64,000 nt of DNA. Source: Anoplolepis gracilipes (taxonomy: Eukaryota > Arthropoda > Insecta > Hymenoptera > Formicidae). The position numbers were made by a program, and so were the translations under genes. Shown here in pieces: positions 26,610-40,800 of the stretch (position 1 is its first letter; every line of letters begins with the position of its first letter). The notes below the pieces were generated by a model. It was not told where the DNA came from. It saw only the letters and a program-made list of their open reading frames with translations, and ran no database searches. Where the stretch lies: positions 1,946,001 to 2,010,000 of the forward strand of contig NC_132986.1 in the NCBI RefSeq assembly GCF_047496725.1, given 5' to 3'.

Positions 26610-29600
26610 ATATACTAAAATCACATGTAAATTATCGAGTTGAACATAGCTTGATGACATAACAATATGACAGAAAAGCTAGAATTATAATTAAAAAATT
26701 TAAGTGTAGTGATTATATTAATAATGAAATTGAAGTTATATGCCAAATATTTTCAAGTAATGAGCTTAATCAATTATCTTAAATATGATAGCAGTAAACC
26801 CTTTAAAGTGTGTCATTAATATTTTTATAATATTTATATATTTTTATAATTTATGTTATTCGCAAGAATAACTTCTGTTAATTTTATACAAATTCCATAG
26901 AATAATAGGTACTTTACAATCGACGATCAATGGAATAGGAATGTTTTGTAGACACACCTAAAGAGTACTAATGATGAATGATATGAATTTTAAAAAAAGT
27001 AGAATGCTATTTTATAATCATAAAATTAACATCCCGAGTGGAGTTTGAGACAATCAAAACTAGGGTGGGGAAAATATAAACCGTCATAGCCAAAGTGAAA
27101 TATCGAAAACACTGCATAAGCCACATTTCAAAAACAAATTATTGATTTTTCATTGAATAAATCTTATAAAAGCAAATCAATGCAATGGAAAGTGATTTCA
27201 ATATAAATAAAAATTTAATCTAAAATTCTAAAGTCCCTATAAAAAAACACGATGCTATTAAATTTATTTAAGCATTAAATTTAAAAATTTTATAGTGACT
27301 TAAGCGAACTAAATATTGCATTCAATATATACGACGAGTTTGCATATAAATATACTTGAGATCTAAAGTAAAATCATATTAAAACTTGTTGATTTTTTTT
27401 CTTTGTCAGAAGTAATCCATCTCGAACAATAAGTTTAACAGCATCTTTGTATATTAGTCAAGAGCATTTTTGTAAACATTATTTTTCTTAATATTATATT
27501 TAAATGTTATGGATTTCCTAGAAATATTTATATATATGTCTCTTCACATGAAATGGATTACTACAAATGATTATGAATGATTACATGAATGAATGAATGA
27601 ATGAATGAATAAATGAATGAATGAATGAATGAATGAATGAATAAATAAATGCATGGATGGACGGAGCCTATATATCACGATATCTATATGTGATCTTTCT
27701 CTTTCTATGATTTCATAAACAATCCTGCTTTACAAGCATAACATATTATAAGCTATGAAAAAATATTTTACATACTTTTTCACTTAACAATGACAGCATA
27801 AATCTAATAATTCAAGATGTATATAAAGATATGCATACACAAAATTAAGAAATCATAGAATATATGTCTATATTTCTATTTATTTATGTGATTCTGACAT
27901 TAACATAGAATAAATAAAAAATACGCTTACCAATTCCAAATGGCTTTGGCGGTGCAGATATGAAATTTTCATCATTTCTCGTGTGACCTATGGACGCGCG
28001 TCGCGGATGTGGGAGACCATTCAGTTCTGTATTAAGATCTGTTACGCTTTCCGAACGAGTAACATTCAACGAGTCCATCGACGTGTCGAATCTCATAATC
28101 TGCAAACCCATGAAAATCTTTATTGAATAATAGAAAATTTTTATTAAATAAATTCAACACACGTGCTTAAATCAAAAGAATATTTTTAAAAAATACGTAA
28201 AAAAACGTAGAAAAAAATAGAAAAAGTTTCAAACTGATAATGAGACAAATTCTTAAATAAGAGATGTTTAGGTAGGAATTAGTTTTTTGATAATGAGTGA
28301 AATAAAAAGTTTTGTGAAAAACATTTTAAAATTAATTCCATAAAATTTATGTAGAAAAAAACAAATCAAAATTAAAGAAAAAATATATAGTACATTTAAG
28401 ATATCAAAAAGATAGTAGTACCTGCGAGAAGTTTGGAACACTCGCAGTTTTCCGCATCAGTGGCTGCCCTTGTGCTTGTAACAATTCTTTTACAGCGACA
28501 CTTTGTCGTAATCGGTCCAATGTTAATATACTTTCAACAGCTGACACACCGCGAGTATATTTTTCTATAGGGTGATTAATACAAGAATATGATTGATAGA
28601 CAGACTTTAAGATACTCTCGGAATATAATTGCGAATTTTACAATTCTCACCTATATATGTTTCTCCGTCGCATAAACTATTATCTTCTCCACTGGCAGCA
28701 ATTTGCGCCAAGCTTTCGCGATCTTCTAGCTCTTCGCTCGCTTTTGGTATGTTTGAAACTACCTCATAGGTGACGCCGGTTTGCGCTAAGCAATCAGTTC
28801 GGACGATTCTCTTGAAAATTCTATCCGTGATGCTCTGCCTCTTGTAGATGTTTAAAGCTAATCTTTTACGCAGCACAAGGTCCATTGGTGCCGGATGTGA
28901 CAAGCGAACGGTCGTCTTCAGGATTAAGAATACTCTTTCGTTTGCTGAAAACGAGAAGTCGTTGAGAAATAGATCGCTAGTCGTTTGATCGTAACAAATA
29001 TATAAAGAATCAATAAATACCATCGGTCACTCTGTTAAGATGTACGTTGTCATGTATACTGGAATCCCAAGCGGCGATGGCACATACGTCTTTCTCCAAA
29101 TGCCGAATGATCGGTAGATTATAAAATTTGTTTCCATGTTCTTTAGGTAGGATCGAGTTCAATCCTGTCACTGACACTTCTTCTCCCGATTGATGTGTTG
29201 AGAGATCATCAGCTATATAATGATTATTATGGACGTATTAATAAATTAAACAAAACACACATATTTTGTGTGTATACACGTGCGCGCATGCATATATCAA
29301 TTTAAATTTTTTTTACAATACCGTTGAGATCGAGGAATAATACGGGGATATGAGGTTCCATTCCTGCAGGAGGAGTCCAATCAGCAGGAGCACCGGGAAT
29401 ACCCGAGCCTGCCGCAGGAACCAGAACGGCATTTCGTTCCTCTGTAAGACTAACCCACTGATCGACTAGACTTTGTTCTCGCTCCATATCTTGTTCCGTT
29501 TTGTCTACAGAAATATGCAAAAAAAATAGAAAAAGAATATGTGTGAGCATCAGAGTAATATATAAGTAAAATAAAATACCTGCATATTAGATACAAAAAA

Positions 29601-32600
29601 TACATTTTGCATATTGAAATAATATTTTAATACCTTGTTTATTAATGAGTTTCTGAATTTGTTGATCAAGATACTGTCGTCTTCTCATTAAAGCATCGCT
29701 CCACTTCTCTCTCAATATGCTCAGATCTTCATCTTGGTAACTATCTAATGGAATTTGCAGTCGGTTTCGTACGGATACGCTCCCAACGGCAATATTCAAT
29801 ATCGATTGACAGATAATCGGCAGAGTTCCGGAATTTTGTACCGGTTTCACTCGTACTTGTATCCGACGTTGCTGGCCTTGCCGAAGTTGATAAATGCCAC
29901 CTAAGAAGCAAAAAAAATAATTATTTCATAATAAATAATAAATAGTAGAACATTATACCAATATAATAAGCATAATAATTGTAAATATTCCCACCTGTAC
30001 ACGTATCTTGCTTCACTGCGACTTCGACGGGCGAATATTCTCCCTGCTCATTGAGTTCTTGTATCTCCACCCACAATTCGATCTTTCTCGTTAATTCCGA
30101 CCATCGATCAGCGAGCGATCTAGCTTTCGCCAATTGTTGTTGCTCCACTTCCCATCCAGGTTTACTACGTGAGAAACCTGCGCTGCGATGGCCCCATACC
30201 TCTATACTCAACGCTCCCTCTACATACATGATAAACACGCGTGAATAACTGAAGCAATCGTCTATTCCTGCATGAAAAGAATGACACACACACATACATA
30301 AGAATAAATTCTTACCTGCAGCATGTTCCATAAATTCCTCCGTAATTGGTACGGTGAAATCCTTTGTATGATCAAACTTAAATGCCAACGAATCTCTCTG
30401 TCCGATGATGCAATTCGAGTTAGGTAATTCCGCGTTTACTATAGGTGGTACGGCTATCAGTTCTGGGTGACCCCAAAACATATATTGACAAAACACAAAA
30501 TGGCTTAACGAGAGCGGTAAACCGGTGGCCTGTTTTATTGTTACACGACAAGTAATGTGGCTAGATCCTCCGGAATAATCCTCCGGTTCGGAGGACGTCG
30601 AGTCCGCGGAAGATTCTGAAGCGGCCTCGCAAATCCGATCTTGAGGAAATTGCCCGGATATGCGACTTATTTCGACTTGCAGTCGACCAGCGACCTCTCC
30701 TTGCTGACTAATAATTGGAGTGTGATAATCTAACCGTACGTCATGGAATAGCACTTCTAAGAAAATATTTGCGACGCCGATAAGATTGTGATTCTCCTGG
30801 GATTCATAAAATGGATCTTGTGTTTTTCCTGGCAACTCGTCCTATAAAAAAGAAAGAGAGTAAGAAATTTGTGTGCGAACATGCTCCAAAAATATTTAAA
30901 TATTTTTTATTCTGTACACATGTATTACCTTAATCGCAGATAATCGTTGATAATTGTGAGGATCCTCGTACATTTCTCGCATATCGACCAATTTATTTTC
31001 TAGTTTTTCCATAGACCACACTTGACTACCCGTATTCGCTCTCTTCACTAAAATTGCGGGCTCACTGACAAACGCGCCCCGCTGAAAGAATACACTCTAC
31101 ATATCGAAGAGTGTGAAAAAAAAAAGAACAAAAAATGAATTAACAAAAAAAAATGGAAAAAACAGAAAAGAAAAATAAAAAATCTGAATAGAAGAAAAAA
31201 AAGAAAAGTACACAATAATAAAAATAACGCAATAATAATAAATTAATATTAATTATAAAGACATGTAACAAATAATAAGTGAATCGATAAAAATAAAAAA
31301 CTTATAAGTGGCTGCAATTATACATTACTAAAACAAATAAGTTTGTAAATGACAAGAAATTACATTACAAATGATGAAAAAAGGAGCGATGTATAAAGAA
31401 ACAATATATAATTTAGTCCCATTATTTTACCTTTCTATTTGGACTTAGATTATTTGGAGGAATTTGCAGGGTGACGCTAAATTTCGTCTGTTTGCCCATC
31501 TCCTCCGCGAGGAAATTAGCCTCCTGTACCAACGCATTGGCTTTTAAAATGTCGGTCTTCAATTGACCTAAACTCCGCTTGAACATCTCGTCTCGCTCCT
31601 GTGCCCACTTCTCTACGCGCATTTGCGTCGTTGGTGTACAAGCCGGGAGCTTTCCGCTTTGACTACCTCTCAGAGGATCGTATGGTACATAAGGCGAATA
31701 CGGCGTAGAGGGAGACAATATGTTGCGCAGCTGTTGAAACTGTCGTTCATATTCCTGCCGTTGCTTTTCAAGAGCGACCTTCGACATGTACAATAGATAT
31801 AACATTTGTTAGTCCGATTCTTATTAAACGCAACGCAATAAAATACATACCTGTTTATCTTCCTCGTGTTGTTTCTCCAGCCTCGCAATTGCTCGTTGAA
31901 TTGGATCGTTCGAAAGTTCATTAAGCATAAGCTCCTCTCTGGCAAAGTTGTAGTCGATATTCTGAGCGGGAGTTTGCGGTTCGCTATTGATTGCTGTATA
32001 GAATAGAATAGCGATATAATACAGAAATCGTGTCATTTGTTTGTCATTTCACTTCGTGAAATCGATACTTTTTTTTTGTATTATGAAATCAATATACGTA
32101 TATGAAATCGAATCGCACCTGTAGCGCTTCTTGGACAGTTGACTCTGAAGAAATGATGATTTCCCCAAACAATTCTATCGCCATGTTGTAACAGAGTCTT
32201 GTCTACGACTTGCGTACCGTTGACAAAGCATCGAGCACCATTCAACGGCGTCATGTACAGACCTGACTCTTCTATCGTGATAACACAATGTTCTGGTAGT
32301 ATACCCAAGCCGTGCAATTGAATATCCTGTTCTGTCTTGGCCGAACGACCACCTACGAGAGTCCTTTCCTGAAATTCAGATATATGATCAATATGTGAGA
32401 CAAATATAACGTTACAAACAACAAGTAACACATACAGTATATGCAGTTACAATACAATATGTACTACATACCTTAAGGTAATAAACCAATAACTCGTTCA
32501 AACTTGGATCATCGTTTAAATTAACCAAGTAGTACTTGCTCTTTTCTACTTGAATGCCGGACGCTTGTACGCTTATCCCCATTTTTTCGAGAGCCTGCTG

Positions 32601-35486
32601 CCTCTCATGTTGTAATCTCTCGGTTTTCACTAGCTTCTCCTCCCATGTCTGTGACATTTCCTTCATCAATCGTTCTGATTCTGATAGCTTTTCCGTAATG
32701 TCTGTACGCTGTTGGCCGACAATAGATCCCTGAACATAATTAAATGAGAATTTACACATACAATTATCTTTATATTTATGTAAAAATAAATATATATATA
32801 TAATATAATCAAGTATATATAAAGAAAGATTCTCTTACTGTGGCGTGTAACAACATTTCCTTCAATGTTTCGACCTCTTGTCTGAGTTCACGAATAATTC
32901 TGGCATTAGGATCTTCATTAACCACGGCATGATTGACTATCCTCTTCGCTCTATCGGCATATCGGAGAGTTGATAACGTTTCTTCATAATTGTCCGCTGC
33001 CGGCGATATAGTGGCCACCATAACAGTTTTGCTGTTGCCCCCAAGATTATCCTAAAAATTTGATAAGATATATTCGATAATCCAGAAGAGAGAGATAATC
33101 TACAGGAAAAGAAAAATATACCTTCAAGAGCCATGTAAGGACTGAATCTCTATACGGCACAAAGTTATCCTTCTTCTTGTTGTTGTTGACAGAATTCTGA
33201 TCCGCCAATTTCGAAATGACTAGACCCAACGTCGTTAGGGACCTATTATAAATCAATCTTAGTTATGTTTCTCAATCTAATACTAATGAAAGAAAATTTT
33301 CACGAGGTTCGCAAGATACTTTACTTGTTAATATTGCTTCCTTCTTTAAGTCTATCACCCACTGCTCCAGTTTTCACAGCCCTTTCGCTTCCAGCTAAAT
33401 CCACCAAGCTCATCCGCGAGACCTTTTCTCCGCTAACCCCGCTTTTCGAATCGGTTAACGTTTGCGTGAGGATTACCGAGAATACGGCGTGCGAACGGGA
33501 GCTCTCGGAATTCATATTCGTCGCAGCGACGGTCCGCGACTTGTTGCCCTCCGCCATAAGATTGTCGATATCCTAATAACAGTTGAATACATTTTCATAA
33601 ATAAATCAATAGAAATAAAAATGCATTATTTGAATTCAGAAAAATTATCCAAATAAGTGAATGATTAGTTAAAGAAATGAGACAGTTACCTGAAAGGAAG
33701 TAACTGCCAATTGACTAAGTCCGTCTACGTAGGGCCCCAGGACATTGTGCTCTCTGACTTTGAGCGATTGTTTGTTTTGTTTTGGATCCAAGAGATCGTG
33801 CACCTTCTCGTTGTAGATCTCCATGTACGAGACCTCAACCTTGTACGTGAGCTCGGAACTTTGTTGCTTCGCTATCATGTCAAAGAGACTGTCGCACAAG
33901 CGTGGTATTATCCCTTTGTTCTCGCCACTACCCATCATTGTGTAAGACTTTCCGGAGCCTACAAGGACACGTATGTGAGAAACGACGATTAACTTGTCTT
34001 TATCATCTTTCTCAAAGCAAGTGATCTTAAAATTAATATTTATAATAAATTTTTATTATATAAATCTTGTTTAAATAATAATCAAAGAATTATTTATATC
34101 CACGTGCGAGATTTTAAACTGTAAAAAATATAAAATATCCCCTAGGTTTGTCCCATCCAGATTTTTTCTTTATTAATATTTTGCTGAATATTTAAGATAT
34201 TTATTTATGCTACTTTTTATTTCAAAATAATAATAATCATAAAAATTGTGTCAAAATAAAGCCTCCAAGTGCTCGTAAGAAGTGTAATAATATTTAAATT
34301 ATTAAATGTGTAAATTTTCTCATTTTTTTTTCATCCTTTTATGTCTCTTTCTCTACATGTAGATCGCTGTATATAAAGAGCTTGCGTTATTACTGTTTAT
34401 GAGGCTTTGTTTCTACCTCATCGTAGGTCAATGTCTTGTCCCCGAGAAAATCAACCGTTTATCGACGACCCAACCAACCGACTAATTGCATTATTTGCCG
34501 CATTACACTCTGTTTATGCGATTAACTGCCGCATCACTTGTATCGCGCCGCGTTTTTTAAATACTTGATTTAAAAGCCTTAAATTATCGCAAAAATAATA
34601 ATAACTCTAGACTGAAGTAAAATCCCAACTGGAATACATACCGGTTTGTCCGTAGGCAAATATACAGGCGTTGTATCCCTGAAATGCATTATCCAAAATA
34701 TCACGACCCAGGGCATCGAAAACGACATCTTGACTCGCAAAATTCTCCGTTCCAGGTTCCAGGGAATAAAAACAGTGGTCGAAAGCGAAAGTTTTCGGCT
34801 TGTTCCTACAACATTGATAAAATAATAAAATAATTTTTCGATACGTCAAATCGACAAGAATGGATTACACGAGTCGAATCGCGTTTGTGTGTCAAGAATG
34901 TCAGGTTTTATAGAAATCAAAATAGTTTTTCTATCTCAAATATTACTTCTCCTCTGTGCTATCAGCAAAAATGATCACACGGAAATGGCACGTTGTTATT
35001 GATTTTCAGTCATGTCTCAACTTCAATTAGCTCGGAAAAGAGAAGAGAAAATAAAACTACTTTCGTAACATAATTTGATCGAGAAATAAAAGAGATACCT
35101 ACATCACAAGATTTTCATAAAAATGTATATTACATTGTATAAGACACTTTTTTATAAGTATATACACAAGATATTAAAAGATCATTAAAGAGCAATTTTT
35201 GTTGAAAAAAGAACTGTCAGAAAAAAAATCAAAGATTTGATTAATATCATGTTCACTTGAGGCTAACGTGTATAATAAGTGTATCATTTGATAAAAATTT
35301 CTGTAGCAATTTATATACGTGAATAACTTTTGCGTGTCAGCGATACGATGACGGATAGTGATTCGCATATCGATCGAATTCACGGAGTATCGTGTCCAAG
35401 TATGAGTCACGCACAGTAAATGTGCGAAGGATTCAAAGTAGGTTGAACATAATTGTACAATAAATTGTACATAGAACAAGACGTTT

Positions 35487-35524
<38 letters not shown>

Positions 35525-37850
35525 GTCCAATATATTATTTATTACACAATTTACACATATATACATATATTAACTATATTTTAATTAGTTATGTGTGGGC
35601 ATTATATTATATAAATATATTATATAAATTTCCCTCCCAAGCACTTTAACATTTTTTTTTTTTTTTTTTCGAAACATCGTACAAATTGTTGCAGCGATAT
35701 GAAAAGAAATGGCGAATAATAATTAATTAAGAGAAGCAATTGCAAGACACTCTGCGTATTTAGGATTACCAAGGACGACTTTGCGCTTCAGATGCAACGC
35801 GACAACTTGTGCGGAAGGCAATGATGTGATTACCGCAGTGGCCGTTCGATAGAAGCCTTTCTTAATTGAAGGAAGAAGCAACCGACTGACCATCATCGCG
35901 TGACGACGGGGTAGCCCTTCTCCCTCGTTGAGATTACATTTTATATAGTATACATATATAATATATGGGGTACCCTCCCTCAAGTGTGACCTTCGACACG
36001 CAAGGCTTTGCGGCTTTGGCGACGCTCGAATATTAAAAACACCGTCCTCAACTAATGGCCGTACCTTGCTTAAAGCTACAGGAAGTGCAAATAAACCATA
36101 ATCGCAATCACAATCTGTCATCTTCAAAGTTGCTTCAGTTTAATTTGATCAACTGATAATGATAAACTAAACAATCTCTACTCCGATATTGATTTGAAAT
36201 GCTTTTTGTAAGATGTGCCTTGTAAAATTTTTATATTGCTACAACAAGCTATAACGGATTAATTTTGCAAATTATTACACATGATGATATCATCAGATAC
36301 TGGTTGTCAGACGTTCAACAGTGTTAGAATCATCAGAGAGAACGGAATTTTAGCGAAATAAATTCATAATTTCATATGCAAAAATCTTTTGAGACACACT
36401 TGTCATTTCTCTTAATTATTGTATAATTTAATATTAAATAATTGTAGCAGTTATTATAATATATAAGCTGAAACGAAGGAAATTTCGCGGAAGTCTATGT
36501 GTGTTTGCTCTCGAAAATGTGCAAAACCCGCATAATAGCTAGTGACCCGCATAGTAGCTCGTGTTTAAATTCTTCGGTTAAATAAATTTCTCGTGGAAGG
36601 TACGCTGTGAGCTTATTTCGCTGACCTTATCGCGAACGATTTATTCCGTAGTGCACACAATACCATGAATAGTGGTTTCAACAATGTATGCTTAAAATAG
36701 TTCTTGCTTCAAATACTCGAGATTGGGTTTTAATGATGAAGACATATAGTATCGGCAAGCTATTTTTTCCAGATCATAGCAAATTATGTACTTCAGAGAA
36801 AAAAATATTAAAAATAATAACAAAAATCTCTCTCTCTTTCTCTCTCTCTCTATCTATCTCTTTCTCTAAGAGCACAAGGGCTGCAGTCCAAGACTTTGAC
36901 TTTCTTCGATCGCATTCAACTCCGTTTTCACCGAATGGCGATCGATAGACGACAAACTCTACGCGCCCAAGAGTCTACTTGATTATTATGAGTAAAGTAT
37001 AGTAGGACGACTATATGGCCGCGTAAGTAGATTATTGCACTGAACAATGTAAAAGAACGACAGTGAGCGCGTTCATTATTGCACATCAGTAGATGACGCA
37101 AAAATAATAAATGCTTTCTCGCATATTCGATCATATTACGCTCGTGTTTTTCGCACCCTTGGTAATCCTTTATCTAAGATTCGTGAAAGTTATAATAAAT
37201 TAAGTAATAAACTTGCCGAATTGTTGCACAAGTTGCAAAATTTTACAAAATTACGAATTCTAATTCTCAAGCAACTAAAAATTACTTAAATTGCGTAGAC
37301 GTTCTGAACTCGACTCAGAAAAATTTTTTAAATCTTTTCTTTAATCTATATTTTAAGGAATTTAATTCTAGTCCTTAATGATCCTTAATGAGTCTTTAAT
37401 GAAGACTTCCTTTCCATTATACAGTTGATGAATCGTGACAAATTCTACGAGAGTAGAACATTGAAATTCCTTGTTGCATATATATCACATGTGTAAACTG
37501 GGTCTCGATTATAAATCTCAAAAGACCGCTATTAAATGGAGTTGCGCTTACAGTGGGTGAAGCAGAATTTTGTAAATGTATGAGCAAGTAAAAGTGATAA
37601 TATATATGCAGGAAAATTCTTCCTTTCTTCTAAACTACTCTGTATGCGCATGTTAGAAAATATATATCTTTTTTTATTCGATTTAATTTCCGTTTATCTT
37701 CCATTTAATTAAAATTCTTTGAGATGCGATTCATAAACCAGGGGGATTAGATTTCTTAGTTGAAATTCAAGCTCAAGATCCCATGCTCTTGATCTCATGA
37801 TATTAAAAGATTGCCATAAAAGGATTACTAATGAAAAAAAAATACCTGCA

Positions 37851-37887
<37 letters not shown>

Positions 37888-40800
37888 ACACACACACACA
37901 CACACACACATACATTCTTAATTTTGAGCAATCGTAATGTCACCGTAATACTACAGCGTTAGACTCTTCCTGCTCTCATATATTCATGATAAGAAGATAA
38001 TCTGAAAAAATACAATTTATTACAGTCCTTGGAGCATTCCATCACTTTCATCTTCCAGCGATATTTATTATCTTATTTCCGCGTCTCTTATTTCAATGTT
38101 TTCGAAACTGCGCTTACGTTAGTTGTAACATCAAAACTAGGACATACATACATTGTGATTAGAGTATTGTAACAATACCTAAATACACCCTAAATTGATC
38201 TGGACCAAACAATGGCTTTTATCTGGACGATTCGCTAACATACGAGATTTCCAATGTACGATTTGTAATCGTTTTGTTTTGTACGGATATCTATATACAT
38301 CGAAATAAATCGATTTCAATTATGTCAGTCCTCGATACAAAAGCTATCGAATCGAACTAGGTAGCAAAGCCGTGTAAAATTGCACGAGGACATGTTTTTT
38401 TTTTTTTTTTTTTCTTTTGCTTTACCTCATTGGTTAATGTATGAAAGTAGATTGAGTGTAATCGATCCAATAAAAGCTTACGCGACGATTTCCACTTTTC
38501 GCTCGCGATAATTAGCATACACACATACAACCAAACACACGAATACACCTCGCATGTGGTCGGCGACCCGTTGTGCAATAACCAGGTAACGTATACAAGT
38601 TTCCTGACCCATATTCCCTCACCGTTTCATCGTTCAGTGTTGAGTCTTCACGGTCACTGAAAGCTTTAATTCCATTGGTTTTGTAGACTTTAAAAAAATT
38701 ATATCGGCATTTAAGCAGAATAAAATGTTTTTTAAAGCGTTCCAAACTGTCGAAGTCGAAAAACAAGGAAACTAACTGTATTTTCCATATTATTTAATTA
38801 TTTTGACAATTTTTGGCTGCAACACAACGAACGATACGACAATTATCAACTAATACATCTCATGGATATTATCTAGTAACCAGATTGAAAGATTAGACAA
38901 AACTGTGCGTGAAGCGCATAATTATTCACTATATACACCTGCAAATTACCATGTATCGTTACATCAGGTGTAGCACAAGCCGCAACCATGCATGAGATGT
39001 ATAAGTGGCGTGCGTTAATTTCATCAAGAAGGTAGAGGGAAAAAACAATAAAAGAAGAACGCATAATCCACAATGCGTAACACGCGAATCATTGTTTTCA
39101 AATAAATACAAGAAAAGTGCAAGTGTGAAAACACTGATTAATTACTTAACTCAACAAAAAAGAAAAAGAAAACACATGAAAAAGATTAACTGTTTCCGTA
39201 GTTTTTTGCTGAATACGATTTTATTTTCTAAATTGCTGCATTACGTTATAATTTTCAGAAATTTGCAGTTAAAATTGTAAAAAAAAATTAACACATTTAT
39301 ATCTGATGTGGAAAAGTTGCGAATTAGATCGCTGAAAATCTGTATCAAAAATAATTTTCAATTATATTTGTTCAAACTTCGTTTTTTAAAGATTGCAGAA
39401 TACAAATATTATTATTGTTATTACGAATTATATTTGAATTTTTTAAAATTATGACATGAAGTAATTCAAAAAATGAAGTTATATTCAGCATAAAAAAAAC
39501 TACGAGAAACAATTAGATTTTTTCTTGCGCTCAAAAAAATATTTTTTGTTCAATAAATACAAGTATCTTTGTAATTGTCGCGCACGATATCGGATAGTTA
39601 TAATTTATTTCAAAAAAGATTATCGTGTGTGTGAGACAGAGAATTCAAGATTCCGTGCAAAGCATTAAAATGTAAAAAAAAATTAGATAACGATATTAAA
39701 GAAATGTTATAACAAATGTCGATTATGTCGATCTAATAAAATTTATCTTAACCCTTAACATTAATCTTAATTAATGTGTATCCATATGTGTGAGAATTAC
39801 AATTCTTATTTCTAAAAATAATTAATACATCGTATCCATATTTTTAAGATATTTTTAAACGCAAACAAACTGTGAGACATTATTGAAAAAAATTTCAAAA
39901 CAAAAAATCTTGCTATAAATCTTGTTAATCTTACTGAATTATATGTTACAAGTTATTACTCACAACCAGGTTTAGATTGACCGATTTTTTTACAGCAACG
40001 ATTCCTCTTATCTTTCATGCTGACATGCATGGAACATTTACATTTTAGAATCATGTGTGGAACATCATGTTTATTATGCTACATTAATTTTACACATAGA
40101 GATCTCTATACACCTTTGAAATAACATGGTAAATGATATGGTTATAATAAGTTTGAAACAGCATAGTTTATAATTCTATTCATATATGCATCTGTAGCAA
40201 GCATTTAATAAGTTCCAGTTGTGGATATAAATACACAAAGATGGAGAAGACGAAGCAAAGACCTTGGCACAATAGCGATTCATTGTCCATACATACTGAC
40301 GTTACTGAAGAAATTTTTAACATTGCTTAAACGACCCATTTATATAAATAAGAATATATTGCGAATGAGTACGATGATCTCCCTGCTCCGCGCTTGATTA
40401 ATCAAATGAATTTAAAAAGATGCTTAATCCTTTGCAAAGTGTATCATCTATCTGCGATATGCAAAAGCTAAATGTATGCAAATTATAAAAGAAACGTTTG
40501 TAGACTGTATTTGAAAATATTAAAACTAAGAATTCCTCTCGAGTTATATAGATCCACCACAAAAAAGACGACAGCCATTTATTTTTCATTCTATTGAAGG
40601 AAAGAAAGAATGGTACGGAATAAAGATGAGATCACAAGAAGACAATAGTGGAATAAAAGCGGGAAGGAAGAGAATAGCGACAATGAAGCTATACAAGCAT
40701 ATCGAGGTATAGTACTACTTTTCCAACTTCTATCAAACAGCCTGCTCTACTTTTCAAGTTCTTGTCTCTCTCTCTCTCTCTCTCTCTCTCGCTCTCTCTC

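Larger units (their letters stand above)
22878..27930 (-). other. Kinesin-73 intron 20
   Basis: A 5.05 kb intron. It contains MITE copy 2 (23700-24014), a poly-A/poly-T inverted pair (25944-26037), (TA)n at 26555-26605 and (ATGA)n at 27584-27652. A possible 18-nt micro-exon at 26266-26283 is described under findings. I see no other coding sequence in it. Confidence 0.8.

Noticed and set aside
33265..33992. Plus-strand frames overlapping the kinesin motor exons
   Set aside because: They are antisense shadows of Kinesin-73 exons 4-5.
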